In this document: one piece after another, positions 50,123-58,864 of the stretch
Position numbering within the stretch: the stretch's first letter is position 1
How the letters are laid out: every line of letters begins with the position of its first letter
Assembly (NCBI RefSeq): GCF_029893635.1
Contig: NZ_JARXYR010000001.1
Location: 62,001-126,000, forward strand
Length of the DNA stretch: 64,000 bases
Origin: Variovorax sp. TBS-050B
GTDB lineage: Bacteria; Pseudomonadota; Gammaproteobacteria; Burkholderiales; Burkholderiaceae_C
Direction of reading: 5' to 3'
The notes under the pieces: model-generated
Seen by the model: the letters and a program-made list of their open reading frames with translations, nothing else
Databases searched by the model: none
Told to the model about the DNA's origin: nothing
Made by a program: the position numbers and the translations under genes

Positions 50123-50374
50123 AGAGCGTGAGGGCGCTTTTGAAGGCAGGTTCAGGGCAGCTTGCCCGTTCGTGACTTCGATGGCGTCCATTCGGAATCG
50201 AGGGACTGCTCTGCAGCGGGAGCTGACGATCGGTGTGGACAACCGAATGCGCGGTTCCTCCCGGTGATCAGCCATTGGGCCCGCAAGTCAGGAGCGCCCG
50301 CAACGCCCTCCGATTGTCGAGCCGCAGGCCTGGGTACCGGTCGCGCAGCGTCTAGGGGCGACCCAGTCCCTCGT
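50114..50374. other. Gene-free left flank of the RM-like insertion
   Basis: 261 bases with lower GC than the surrounding sequence and no credible gene. I see no inverted terminal repeats or tRNA end. A weak resemblance to short degenerate intergenic repeats of this family is noted, but I cannot define a boundary. Confidence 0.4.
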
Positions 50375-51994
50375 TCACGTGCCAATGCCGCGCAGCCCGT
50401 AAAAGATTTCGATGCTCTCGGTCAAGGCCTCCTCCAGTTGCCGCGTGCTTTCAAAGCGCAATTGCTGCCAGCTCTTGAGGTTGAACCCGATGTCAGTTTC
50501 GAGCTCGGGGCCGCGCGTCTTCTTGTCGGCGATCAACACGAAGTTGTCCTGCGCCAAACCTTTGCCCCGGTTGAGCCCCATCAGATAGCCGATCTCGTGA
50601 TAGACGTTGCGATTGCCAAAGGTGAGGTCCGCGATCAACAGCCCGCAGCCTTCAATCACTTTGAGGATTTCGTCGTCGATGGTGTAGCTATGGCCCTTAT
50701 TGAACTGATCGATGCGGATCTCGCTCAGCCGGATGTCGAGTCGGTGCTGCTCGTTGATCTGGCGCACGGTCTTCTTGATGGTCTCGAAGGCTTCTTTCGT
50801 TTCATCTCGGAAAGCCATGGAAACGAAGATCTGACGCTGCCGCGCCGTCAGCACGCTCTCGAACACGTCCACCAAGCTGGCCGCATCCACCGCCTGCGTC
50901 CGGCCCAAGTGGTAGTGGTAGCCCAAGCCTCGCGTGGTAGTGTCCGGGCTCAGACGGTCAATCCGGTTGCTCTCGATCCAGCGCACAAACGGCGGCAGTT
51001 GGCGGCCTTCGTTTTTGAGCGCGAAGTACAAGAAGGCCGTCAGCACCCCGTGGCAACCGGACGCGCGCAGCGCCTGTCCGTCCACAGCACCGTAGTAGGC
51101 ATTAACCGAGATCAGAGCCTGGCGGATGCGCTCCACTTCGGGCTTCAATCGCGCCTGGTTGGGATCACCCGCCACCATCTGCTTGGCCGTCAAGAACTGC
51201 GCTAGACCCAGCGCCAGGGTGTGCTTGTTCTTGAAATGCTCGGTCAAGCCACCGAGAAAGTCTGTATTGAACTGTGGCAGCAGGTGGCGCGCCAGCCAGT
51301 AGGCTGCGCCAAAGCTCGGCTTGGTGAGTAGGTCCTCGTCGCTGAACAAGGCGCCATCGCCGTCTTGCAGGATCAGCCGCAGGTTCTCCTCGGAGGTGAG
51401 CGGTATCTGCTTCGCATTGATGTTATGAAAGACGACCTTCTCGAAGCGCTGCTTCTCGGTGGGGTCTTCGTGCAGCACCACGCAAAACGGCGTGTCGAGC
51501 TGATAGGTCGAATCACCCGGCTTTAGATCGCGTGCCGCGCTCAAGCGATGGTTGCCGTCGATGCGAAATAGCCGCACGCCGTCCTCTCGCGTCAACTGAT
51601 CCTCGGGGATGTCGAGGTAAGCCAGCGTGGGGGCTGCACTGCCGCCCACAATCTCCAGGCCCTTTGGCAGTTTGGTCTTGACCACCCGCACCGAAAGTCC
51701 GTCCACGTTTGATGCGAAGCCCTTGCCCGTGAACAGGTCGCCCAGCGGTTGGACCTCGCGCTTGCCCACGCGCTTGTAATCGAAACTGAGCGAGGCAGAC
51801 AGCACTACCTCGGGGAAGAACAGAAACTGTCGGTCTGCCAGGAACTGTTCGATCTCACTCCGATGGGTTTCGATCAGGTTGCGCTGGTAGGCACCGTCGA
51901 AGCGCGAGCAACGAGCCAGATCGCCCAGCGGCGCCACGCCACGGATGACCGTGAAGCCGCCCAACGAGGTATGCAGGATGCCGGAGAGGATCAC
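50375..51994 (-). CDS. ParB/DGQHR-like + NDT/TIR-like two-domain protein of the RM locus
   Basis: 539 residues. Residues about 1-300 contain VRLFRIDGNHRLSAARDL and VVFHNINAKQIPLTSEENLRL, the ParB/DGQHR (DndB-like) signature. Residues about 398-539 form a Rossmann-like domain: QIFVSMAFRDE, then CGLLIADLTFGNRNVYHEIGYLMG with putative catalytic E467, resembling nucleoside 2-deoxyribosyltransferases and TIR-like NADases. GTG start at 51994 overlaps the S gene stop by four bases (GTGA). Last gene of the RM-like operon. It could be a defence effector that degrades nucleotides or NAD once the ParB-like half senses DNA state; that is inference. Confidence 0.75.
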   Translation of the reverse strand: MILSGILHTSLGGFTVIRGVAPLGDLARCSRFDGAYQRNLIETHRSEIEQFLADRQFLFFPEVVLSASLSFDYKRVGKREVQPLGDLFTGKGFASNVDGLSVRVVKTKLPKGLEIVGGSAAPTLAYLDIPEDQLTREDGVRLFRIDGNHRLSAARDLKPGDSTYQLDTPFCVVLHEDPTEKQRFEKVVFHNINAKQIPLTSEENLRLILQDGDGALFSDEDLLTKPSFGAAYWLARHLLPQFNTDFLGGLTEHFKNKHTLALGLAQFLTAKQMVAGDPNQARLKPEVERIRQALISVNAYYGAVDGQALRASGCHGVLTAFLYFALKNEGRQLPPFVRWIESNRIDRLSPDTTTRGLGYHYHLGRTQAVDAASLVDVFESVLTARQRQIFVSMAFRDETKEAFETIKKTVRQINEQHRLDIRLSEIRIDQFNKGHSYTIDDEILKVIEGCGLLIADLTFGNRNVYHEIGYLMGLNRGKGLAQDNFVLIADKKTRGPELETDIGFNLKSWQQLRFESTRQLEEALTESIEIFYGLRGIGT

Positions 51995-53331
51995 GATACG
52001 TCCGCCTTCAAGAGTTGTTGCGCAAATCGCGCGCGGCCTTTCTGCCAGAGTGCTTCGGCGTGGGCGCGAAGGCGGGTGGCCTCGACCTGTCGAATAAGGG
52101 TTTCGTCAACGATGCGCTGCTGGGTGGCTATTTCAGCGAGAGGGATAAGGAGATTGACCACATCCTCATTGGCCAGACGTGGATGGGTATTGCCAGTCAT
52201 CATGTGCTTGGTCTGCGCCACGATAAGGCGGGTGCGCATCACGACTGCAAGATAGGCGGGCAGTAGGGTCGACCGGTCCCGCACTCGCATGACGTGAAAC
52301 TCCGTCGAGCAAACGCCCGCGAACTGCGCGAGCCAAACCTTGTTTAAATATGGCCGCAGGCGGCCATAGAGTACTTCATCCGTTTCGAACGCAAAGCATT
52401 GCCCGGCAGCGGTTTCAATCGCATCCGTCAACTGGCCAGCGTGACTGGCTACCGATGCCAGGCCGATGTATCTGGCCTTTCCGGGGCTGGAGACAAGTTT
52501 TCTCTGGAATGAAACTAGGCTGCCCAACGGGGCATTTGGAAGCGCCTTGATCGCCTTGAGAGCGCCCATGCGCTCCGGGTGGAAGTAGTCAGCTGAGATC
52601 GTTGAGACAGTCTTTGCAAGGCCGAGCCGAATCGCATAGCCCCCCTGCGTGGGAGTCGAGACCTCCGGCAGGCCGAGGGTGCTCGTAATGAGTTCGTCCA
52701 CCGCGTAGAGCAATCGGTCTGCTTCCGCTGACGCCCTATCTCGTTCAATTCGGGCGGCTTCAAGCTCAGCGAGTAGGCGCTCCTGTTCCGAGATGTTCGG
52801 CAGCGGGATCAGAAGGTCTCGCAGCTCTTCGGCATTCACGTTCGACATCCCCGCCACCTGCCGGCTCACCTGATCGATTTGTATGCGGCCGGCGGGTGAG
52901 TTCAGGAAGGCAGAGACAAACCCAGGTACAGCCCGTTGAGTATCCAGCCGCACGCGAATCAGATACGAGGCGAAAACCCAATCGCCGTCTTCGCCGAAGG
53001 CTTCACATTTGCCAACCAGTTCCTTGGAGTTGGTGCGGTTGAAGAGCAAATCGCCCTTGAGCAGGCGATAGCGATCTAGATCCAGATCGTCCAGCTCGAT
53101 GTGCTTTAAGTCGGAAAGATCCCAGCCATTCGCCTGGAGGTTGTTCATGCGAATCATCGGCACGCCCAAGCCCCCTGTATTGGCGCGTTCCGAGATCCCG
53201 TACTGAATGAAGGTGGCCAGCTTGCCTAATGGCACCATTGGGTAGCGCGGGCTGGCATAGTAGGCGCGCTTGCGCCGGTTCACCTCCTGATACTGCGGGT
53301 CGAGTCGTGCGGCCGAGTCCCCCCGCCGCAC
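51991..53331 (-). CDS. hsdS: Restriction-modification specificity subunit (type I/IIB HsdS-like)
   Basis: 446 residues from a GTG at 53331. Two target-recognition halves and conserved regions: YPMVPLGKLATFIQYG, NRTNSKELVGKC, LIPLPNISEQERLLAELEAARIERDRA, and a second set ending LIPLAEIATQQRIVDETL. Each half reads part of a split DNA site. The usual HsdR partner is absent; instead the nuclease is fused to the methyltransferase upstream. Reading in frame upstream of the GTG (LTPVPAGQAICFAV) looks S-like, so translation might start earlier from a non-ATG codon overlapping the upstream stop. Co-translated with the following gene. Confidence 0.9.
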   Translation of the reverse strand: MRRGDSAARLDPQYQEVNRRKRAYYASPRYPMVPLGKLATFIQYGISERANTGGLGVPMIRMNNLQANGWDLSDLKHIELDDLDLDRYRLLKGDLLFNRTNSKELVGKCEAFGEDGDWVFASYLIRVRLDTQRAVPGFVSAFLNSPAGRIQIDQVSRQVAGMSNVNAEELRDLLIPLPNISEQERLLAELEAARIERDRASAEADRLLYAVDELITSTLGLPEVSTPTQGGYAIRLGLAKTVSTISADYFHPERMGALKAIKALPNAPLGSLVSFQRKLVSSPGKARYIGLASVASHAGQLTDAIETAAGQCFAFETDEVLYGRLRPYLNKVWLAQFAGVCSTEFHVMRVRDRSTLLPAYLAVVMRTRLIVAQTKHMMTGNTHPRLANEDVVNLLIPLAEIATQQRIVDETLIRQVEATRLRAHAEALWQKGRARFAQQLLKADVS

Positions 53332-53366
53332 CGCAAAGCAAATGGCTTGCCCTGCGGGGACGGGGG

Positions 53367-55463
53367 TCAGACGAAAAAAGGTTCAGGCTGCTTCTTGAAG
53401 GCCTCGTACTGGCCGAGCAATCCAGTGCCGGGGATGACCTTGCGGTGGCGTTCACTCCAGCGACCGGGCTTCTTGCCTTCGCCGGGCACCCAGTCGAACT
53501 CGACTTCCCAGTTGAACAGGTCGCAACGCTGCCTTTCGATGCGACGTTGCTCGGGCACTTCGCTGAGCACGTCAATCTGGTAGGTGCTGCGGCCGGTAGC
53601 GTCGTAGCCGATGTTCTCGGCCATGGCCATGAAGATGGCTTCGTCGTTACTGGCCTGTTCGCCAGGCTGGCGCTTCTCCAGGAACACGACGCTAGACTTA
53701 ACGCCCGCACCGAAGTGCGCAAAGGCGAACTGCGGCAGGCTTACCACCGCCAGCACCTTGAAGCGCTCCAGCAGCCATTCGCGCACGCCCTGCAAGCTGG
53801 CGTTGGTGAGCAGGCCATCAGGCAACACCACGGCCGCCTGGCCGCCGGGCTTGAGCAGTTGCCAGATGCGTTCGCAGTAGATGACCTCCGTCTTGACGCT
53901 GGCGCGCTGCTTGATGGATTTCTTGCCGGCTTTGGGGTCGGCGGCGGCGTCCTCGGGATCGTCCTCGTCCTTGCCGCCTCCCTTGCCGACGTAGCGTGAC
54001 AGCTCATAGCTCTTGAGGTAGGCGTGCAGCTCTTCCTTGATGACCGCGCCGAAAGGCGGGTTGGTGGGTATCTTGGAGAAGCCCTTGCGCTCGTCGCGCT
54101 TGACCACGTCCTCGACTTTGCCGGTCTCAGGGTTGTATTCGCTATCGCGGTAGATGCCCATGACCTTGGCGAACGCGTCGTTTTTGAGCGCGATCGCGCC
54201 CAGCGGCTCCAGCGCGTCGTGGCCCATGACATTGGTGTGCCCGTCGTCGTGCACGATCATATTCATCTTTGCGACGCGGGCGATCTCTTCGTTGATCTCG
54301 ATGCCGAAGAGGCGCTTCTCCGCGAAGCTGTGCCAGTAGTTGAAGTGCTCTCGGCTGTCGTCGTCGTAGTACTGGCTTGCCAGCTTGCGCACGTGGTCGA
54401 GTGCGTGCAGCAAGAAACCGCCGGAGCCGCAAGCGGGGTCCATCACGTCGTCGCTAGCCTTGATATCCAGGATCTGGATGGCGAAGGCGATGATGTTACG
54501 CGGTGTGAAGTACTGGCCGAAGTCACCCTTGAAAAAGCCGTCCATGAACTGCTCAAAGGCCACGCCCTTGGTGTCCAGGTCAGTGGCGGTGAGATTTACG
54601 CTTTCCAGGTGCAGCACGACGTTCTTGAGCGTGACGTCGTCGATCTTGATGTCTTCGTTGAAGACATCGGGCTCGCTCTGTCGCTCAATGGAGTAAAGAA
54701 TCTTGATGCGCTCGGCCAGACGTTTGGGCGTTTCGAAGGTCTTGACCTGGAAGGCGTACGGGTCGCCCTTTTTGCGCGCGGTCTTCTCGTCCCGGGTCTT
54801 CAGGAAGATGAGCTTGGTCAGCTCTCCAAATGCCATGGGTGGTGAGAGCCGTCCGCCACCCCACAGGGTTTGATGGCACTTGCGGATGGTCTTGATCAGG
54901 TTGTCGCGGGTTACGGCGCCAATGTCAGGCTTGCCGGGGGCTTTGTGGTAGTACTTGTACTCCTCTGGCCTGCCGTACTGCGCGGGCAGGTCGGCAATGA
55001 TGTTGGCCTCCCGCTCCAGGACGCCGAAGCGGTCGGAGCAGTCGTAAAAAGCGCGCGTCTGGCCGGCGATAACGCCGACGTACACAGCGCGAAACTTGTG
55101 CGCGTGGCCGTTGCCGAAAGCTTGTTCGATGGCCTGCTTGAACTCGGTGTCTGTGACAGCATCGCGCTTGCACTCAATGACGGCAAAAGGTTGCGTTCGC
55201 GCCGGGTCCCGGAAGACCACCAGGTCGGCACGATCGACTGGCGTCCGGTCGGGCACAGTGACTTCGATGCCGATGCACTCTGGCGCGTACCCGTATTGGT
55301 AGATCAGCTCCGCGTAGTAGGCGGCTCGGATCTTCTCCTCCGGGTCGGACCACTTTTCCGTGATGTTCACCCCGACGTAGCGAATCTTCTCGGTCTTGCC
55401 AGTGGTAATGAGCTGCAGGTGACCATCCGCGATGGCGCGCTTGGTCAGTTCGGTGAGTTGCAT
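53367..55463 (-). CDS. Nuclease-methyltransferase fusion (BcgI-like type IIB/IIG or minimal type I RM)
   Basis: 698 residues. N-terminal PD-(D/E)XK domain: D80 in VDRADLVVF and E97-C-K99 in AVIECKRD, like the HsdR N-terminal nuclease. Then a HsdM-type N6-adenine methyltransferase: motif I D342-PACGSGGFL and catalytic N468-PPF. The fused nuclease + MTase with a separate S gene recalls BcgI (A and B subunits), which cuts on both sides of its site. No ATP-dependent translocase gene is present. Start ATG 55463, 14 bases after the HTH gene. Codon use is less GC-extreme than the surroundings. Confidence 0.88.
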   Translation of the reverse strand: MQLTELTKRAIADGHLQLITTGKTEKIRYVGVNITEKWSDPEEKIRAAYYAELIYQYGYAPECIGIEVTVPDRTPVDRADLVVFRDPARTQPFAVIECKRDAVTDTEFKQAIEQAFGNGHAHKFRAVYVGVIAGQTRAFYDCSDRFGVLEREANIIADLPAQYGRPEEYKYYHKAPGKPDIGAVTRDNLIKTIRKCHQTLWGGGRLSPPMAFGELTKLIFLKTRDEKTARKKGDPYAFQVKTFETPKRLAERIKILYSIERQSEPDVFNEDIKIDDVTLKNVVLHLESVNLTATDLDTKGVAFEQFMDGFFKGDFGQYFTPRNIIAFAIQILDIKASDDVMDPACGSGGFLLHALDHVRKLASQYYDDDSREHFNYWHSFAEKRLFGIEINEEIARVAKMNMIVHDDGHTNVMGHDALEPLGAIALKNDAFAKVMGIYRDSEYNPETGKVEDVVKRDERKGFSKIPTNPPFGAVIKEELHAYLKSYELSRYVGKGGGKDEDDPEDAAADPKAGKKSIKQRASVKTEVIYCERIWQLLKPGGQAAVVLPDGLLTNASLQGVREWLLERFKVLAVVSLPQFAFAHFGAGVKSSVVFLEKRQPGEQASNDEAIFMAMAENIGYDATGRSTYQIDVLSEVPEQRRIERQRCDLFNWEVEFDWVPGEGKKPGRWSERHRKVIPGTGLLGQYEAFKKQPEPFFV

Positions 55464-55477
55464 GATGGTGATGGCCT

Positions 55478-55684
55478 TTAGGCTCTTTCTTTGTTAGTGT
55501 CGGTGCCTTCGTCCGCGCCCCCGGCGCGCACCCAGTCGTCAACCTCAGACAACTTGAATTTCCACAGGCGCCCGACGCGGTGCGCCGGTAGCCCCCGGTG
55601 TTCCCGCCAGCGATACACGGTGTCCTTGGCCACTCCCAGGTGTTGGGCGACCTGGTCGACGGAAACCCACGGTTCTGTACTCAT
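55478..55684 (-). CDS. Helix-turn-helix DNA-binding protein (excisionase/MerR-like)
   Basis: 68 residues with an HTH_17-type domain: WVSVDQVAQHLGVAKDTVYRWREHRGLPAHRVGRLWKFKLSEVDDWVRAG. Small HTH proteins of this type often precede type I RM genes. The start ATG at 55684 is chosen because the domain begins there. First gene of the RM-like operon and probably its autoregulator, setting expression order of methyltransferase and nuclease. It could alternatively be an excisionase relic. Confidence 0.85.
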   Translation of the reverse strand: MSTEPWVSVDQVAQHLGVAKDTVYRWREHRGLPAHRVGRLWKFKLSEVDDWVRAGGADEGTDTNKERA

Positions 55685-56023
55685 GGCGTCTACGCTTGCC
55701 AAATAGAAGCGTCTCAAATTGATTAAACCGGACGAGAGTCTATCAGCGGAGGATGCTCCAACCTGAGCTTCGGCCAGAGCCTGCGAACCAACTGCATCGC
55801 GATAAATCCGGAGCGGACCTACCGAGCGCTGCCCTTCTGATGACCGGTTTGAAGGCCGCGGTCGTTCAGCCTACGGCCGCGAATGACTCTGACCAGTCTG
55901 AAGCAGACCTTCGGCCGTACTCCAGCACTCAACGAGGGAGGGCGCTCCCCCGGCCACGGCGGCTTCAGCCCTTCACAACTGAGCTTCCCCGCTGCCCCAG
56001 CCGCGCGAACCTGCCCACGACCC
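55685..56023. other. Gene-free right flank of the RM-like insertion, with candidate promoter
   Basis: 339 bases without a credible gene. On the minus strand TTTAAT (complement of 55722-55727) is a good -10 box; transcription starting near 55715 would give the RM operon a 31-base leader. The remainder includes a near-palindrome around GGCCGCGGTCGTTCAGCC and phantom-like reading frames resembling family-wide intergenic repeats. No tRNA, integrase or clear direct repeat with the left flank was found by eye. Confidence 0.45.
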
Positions 56024-57055
56024 TCAATCAATCTTCAACTTCGCCACCTTCGCCAGCCTCTGCCAGGTCTCGATGTCCTCCCGCACCGTCGCCGCAAACT
56101 GCTCGGTGTTCTTGATCGGCGGCCGCGCCATGTTCTGAGCCGCGAACTTCTGGATCACGTCGTCGGAGGCGAGGATGCGGTTGATCTCGTGGTTGAGGCG
56201 CTGCACGATCTCGCGCGGGGTGCCGGCGGGGACGAACACGCCGTACCAGCCGTCGACGTCGAAGCGGTAGCCCTGCTCGGTCAGGGTCGGCACCTCTGGC
56301 AGCGCGGGGCCGCGGGCGGAGCCGGTGCAGCCGAGGGCGACGAGGCGGCCGGCGCGGATGTGCGGCACGGGCGAGGCGATGTCGGCGAAGGCGACGCCGA
56401 TGTTGTTGGCGAGCACGTCGGTCACGACCTGCGCGGCGCCCTTGTAGGGCACGTGCGGCATGGCCAGGCCGTAGTGGGCCTTGATGCCCTCCATGGCGAG
56501 ATGGCCGGTCGAGCCGCTGCCCCAGGAGCCGTAGGCGAGCTTGTCGGGGTTGGCCTTGGCGTGGCGCACCATGTCGGCGAGCGACTTGAAGCCGGTGGAC
56601 GGATGCGCGATCAGCAGGATGCCGGCGGCGCCGACCTGCGCCACGGGCACCAGGTCCTTGTGCGTGTCGTAGGGCATCTTCGGCTGGATGATCGGGTTGA
56701 TCGAGATGGCCGAGGAGGGCGCGAGCAGCATGGTGTAGCCGTCGCCGGCCGACTTGGCCACCGCGTCGTTGCCGATGAGGCCGTTGGCGCCGGCCTTGTT
56801 GTCGACCACCACCGGCTGCCCGAGCGCGGCCTGCAGCGACACGCCGAGCAGGCGCGCGAAGATGTCCGAACCCGCACCGGCCGGCCCGGGCACGACGAAG
56901 CGGATCGGCCGGTTCGGCCATGCGCCCGAGGAGGAAGAAGATGAAGCCTGGCCCTGTGCCCGCGCGGGCAGGGCGATGAAGGAGGCGGCGGCGCCGGCCA
57001 GCAGGGTGCGGCGGCGCAGGGTGGTGGCGGCGGTCGTGGTGGTGTCGTGGTTCAT
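56024..57055 (-). CDS. Bug/TctC-type receptor with Tat signal
   Basis: 343 residues. Twin-arginine signal LRRRTLLAGAAASF, then IRFVVPGPAGAGSDIFARLLG, VVDNKAGANG, VPYKGAAQVV, WYGVFVPAGTP of the Bug family. Periplasmic receptor for an unknown organic acid. It ends the eight-gene catabolic operon, 4 bases after the SDR gene. Substrate probably that of the operon's CoA ligase pathway. Confidence 0.92.
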   Translation of the reverse strand: MNHDTTTTAATTLRRRTLLAGAAASFIALPARAQGQASSSSSSGAWPNRPIRFVVPGPAGAGSDIFARLLGVSLQAALGQPVVVDNKAGANGLIGNDAVAKSAGDGYTMLLAPSSAISINPIIQPKMPYDTHKDLVPVAQVGAAGILLIAHPSTGFKSLADMVRHAKANPDKLAYGSWGSGSTGHLAMEGIKAHYGLAMPHVPYKGAAQVVTDVLANNIGVAFADIASPVPHIRAGRLVALGCTGSARGPALPEVPTLTEQGYRFDVDGWYGVFVPAGTPREIVQRLNHEINRILASDDVIQKFAAQNMARPPIKNTEQFAATVREDIETWQRLAKVAKLKID

Positions 57056-57059
57056 GGGG

Positions 57060-58310
57060 TCAGTCTCCTTGTGGTTCGAATCGACCTGCGCCGGGCCGCA
57101 GCACCTGCCCGGTGAGGAACTGTGCGCGCGCGCCGGCGATGTAGTCGACGAGCGGCATGCAGTCGGCCGCCGTCACGCCCGCGGCGGGCTGGAGCGCGTT
57201 GATGCGCAGGCCCAGGGCACCCCATTCGGCGGCGAGCGTGGCGACGAGCATCCGCGCCGCGGCTGCGTCGCCGGCCAGCGTCCAGTCGGTGTCGGGCACG
57301 GACGCGGGCAGCAGCAGCGTGAGGCTCGCGGGCGCATCGTGTGCCGCGCGAAAGCGGCGCGCGGAACGCAGCACGGTGTCGAGCACCTGGCCCGGTGCGG
57401 CATCGAGCGCGGCGCCGTCGAGCACCGCGGTGTAGCGCAACCGCGCATCGCCCGAAGACGTGGCACCGGACCCTGCAGCGCGCCAGCCCGACGACGCGCC
57501 GAGGTCCACGCCATGCCATCGCGTCGCCGCGTCGAACGGCAGCGGCGCCGCCACGGCCGGAGGCAGCGCACCGCTGCCGCCATAAACAGAGGAACCGCCA
57601 TCGAGCACCAGCAACTGGCCCGCGAGCGCACGCGCGCCGGGGCTCGCAAGAAAGCACAGCGCCTCGGCCATGTCCTCGGGCTCGGCCATGCGCCCGAGCG
57701 GAATCTTCGCGATCGCCTGCGCGGGATCGAGCCGGCCGCTGTCGATCAGGCGCTGCACGAGCTCGGTCCGGACGAAGCCCGGCGACAGCGCGCTCACGCA
57801 CCAGTCGGGGCGCGCACGCGCGAGCGCGCGGGTCTGCGCGATCAGCCCGGCCTTGCTCGGGCTGTAGAGACCGCGCCACGGGATCGCGCGCAGGCCCGCG
57901 CCCGAAGCGAGGTTCACGATGCGCGCACCGGGCCGCAGGCGCGACGCGCAGGCCTGCACCAGCCGCGCCGGTGCCTCGAGGTTGAGCGCGAGCAGCCGCG
58001 CGGCCGTGCCATCGTCCACGCCCGAGAGCGCATCGGCACCGCCGGTCGAGAGTCCCGCGTTGTTGATCAGCGCATCGAGCGGCGGCAGCGCCTGCGCGAG
58101 CCGTGCGATCTGCGCGCCGTCCGTCAGGTCGCAGACGAGGCCCAGCGCTTCGGCGCAGTCCGCGGGCCAGCCGGCCTGCAGCCGCGCCAGGGCCGCCGCA
58201 TCGGCATCGACGAGCACGCAGCGCCAACCGTCGCGCGCGAGGCGCAGCGCGGCGGCGCGGCCGATGCCCGACGCCGCGCCGGTGATGAGCACGGCGGGCG
58301 CTTCGCTCAT
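57060..58310 (-). CDS. SDR-family protein with degenerate second SDR domain
   Basis: 416 residues against about 250 usual. N-terminal half is a normal SDR: LITGAASGIGRAAALRLA, NNAGLSTGG, active-site Ser in VNLASGAG and Tyr-x3-Lys in GLYSPSKAG. From about residue 280 a second, truncated SDR-like half follows (VTLLLPASVPD, AEWGALGLRINALQP, FLTGQVLRPGAG), which lacks the N-terminal dinucleotide motif and the Tyr/Lys pair. Probably one active site and one structural or regulatory pseudo-domain. Overlaps the SnoaL-like gene by four bases. Confidence 0.85.
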   Translation of the reverse strand: MSEAPAVLITGAASGIGRAAALRLARDGWRCVLVDADAAALARLQAGWPADCAEALGLVCDLTDGAQIARLAQALPPLDALINNAGLSTGGADALSGVDDGTAARLLALNLEAPARLVQACASRLRPGARIVNLASGAGLRAIPWRGLYSPSKAGLIAQTRALARARPDWCVSALSPGFVRTELVQRLIDSGRLDPAQAIAKIPLGRMAEPEDMAEALCFLASPGARALAGQLLVLDGGSSVYGGSGALPPAVAAPLPFDAATRWHGVDLGASSGWRAAGSGATSSGDARLRYTAVLDGAALDAAPGQVLDTVLRSARRFRAAHDAPASLTLLLPASVPDTDWTLAGDAAAARMLVATLAAEWGALGLRINALQPAAGVTAADCMPLVDYIAGARAQFLTGQVLRPGAGRFEPQGD

Positions 58311-58864
58311 GCCGGGCTCCCGGCGGCGCCCTGCGCGCGCACGGCTTGCAGCAGCGCGTACACCGCGTCGTGCGGCGCCGCGCGCCCCACGGGCTGGCGC
58401 TTGCCGAACAGCGCCGCATCGTGCTGCGCGAGTTCGGGCCGCTCGCGCTCCTCGATCCAGTCGTAGACCACGGTGCGCGCCGCAATGCGCCATTCGCCGC
58501 CGCGGCGCTCGAAGCGGTCCACGTAGCGGCCGCACAGGAAGGTCTCCAGCGTGGGCGTGGCGGCGGGCGCCTGCAGCGCGAAGAAGGCGCTCTCCACCGC
58601 GGCGACATCGCCATGCAGCTCGATCGCGATGTTCGTCACCTGGTGCACGCGCCGCCCGCCCTGGCGCAGCCGTGCGAGGGCCTGGTCGATGAAGCCGCTC
58701 GCGCTGCCGTGCCAGGCGCCGTGGCAGTCGGTCGCGTCGTCCCAGTAGGCGGAGCGCAGCGCGGTTTCTTCCGCGCGGTCGATGCCGCGGCAGTAGCGAA
58801 ACAGGCATTCGCGGATCGCCTCGCGGTCGAGCAGCGATTGCAGCGCGGCGGCCGCATCGGTCAT
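58307..58864 (-). CDS. SnoaL-like / NTF2-fold protein
   Basis: 185 residues of the SnoaL_4 group: LLDREAIRECLFRYCRGIDRAEETALRSAYWDDATDCHG, VHQVTNIAIELHGDVAAVES, FERRGGEWRIAARTVVYDW. The Asp/His/Tyr of typical isomerase or hydrolase sites are partly present (Y, D, H). It might catalyse an isomerisation or cyclisation of the operon's substrate; it may also be a ring-hydroxylation accessory. Overlaps both neighbours by four bases. Cytosolic. Confidence 0.85.
   Translation of the reverse strand: MTDAAAALQSLLDREAIRECLFRYCRGIDRAEETALRSAYWDDATDCHGAWHGSASGFIDQALARLRQGGRRVHQVTNIAIELHGDVAAVESAFFALQAPAATPTLETFLCGRYVDRFERRGGEWRIAARTVVYDWIEERERPELAQHDAALFGKRQPVGRAAPHDAVYALLQAVRAQGAAGSPA

Noticed and set aside
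50162..51205. Plus-strand open frame opposite the RM-locus two-domain protein
   Set aside because: The minus-strand protein has domain motifs and is operon-linked; the plus frame has none.
53367..55463. Plain type I HsdM
   Set aside because: The N-terminal PD-(D/E)XK nuclease (D80, E97-x-K99) and the lack of HsdR make a nuclease-methyltransferase fusion the better description.
55819..56031. Short minus-strand frame in the right flank of the RM insertion
   Set aside because: Resembles phantom frames from family-wide intergenic repeats; no start context or domain.
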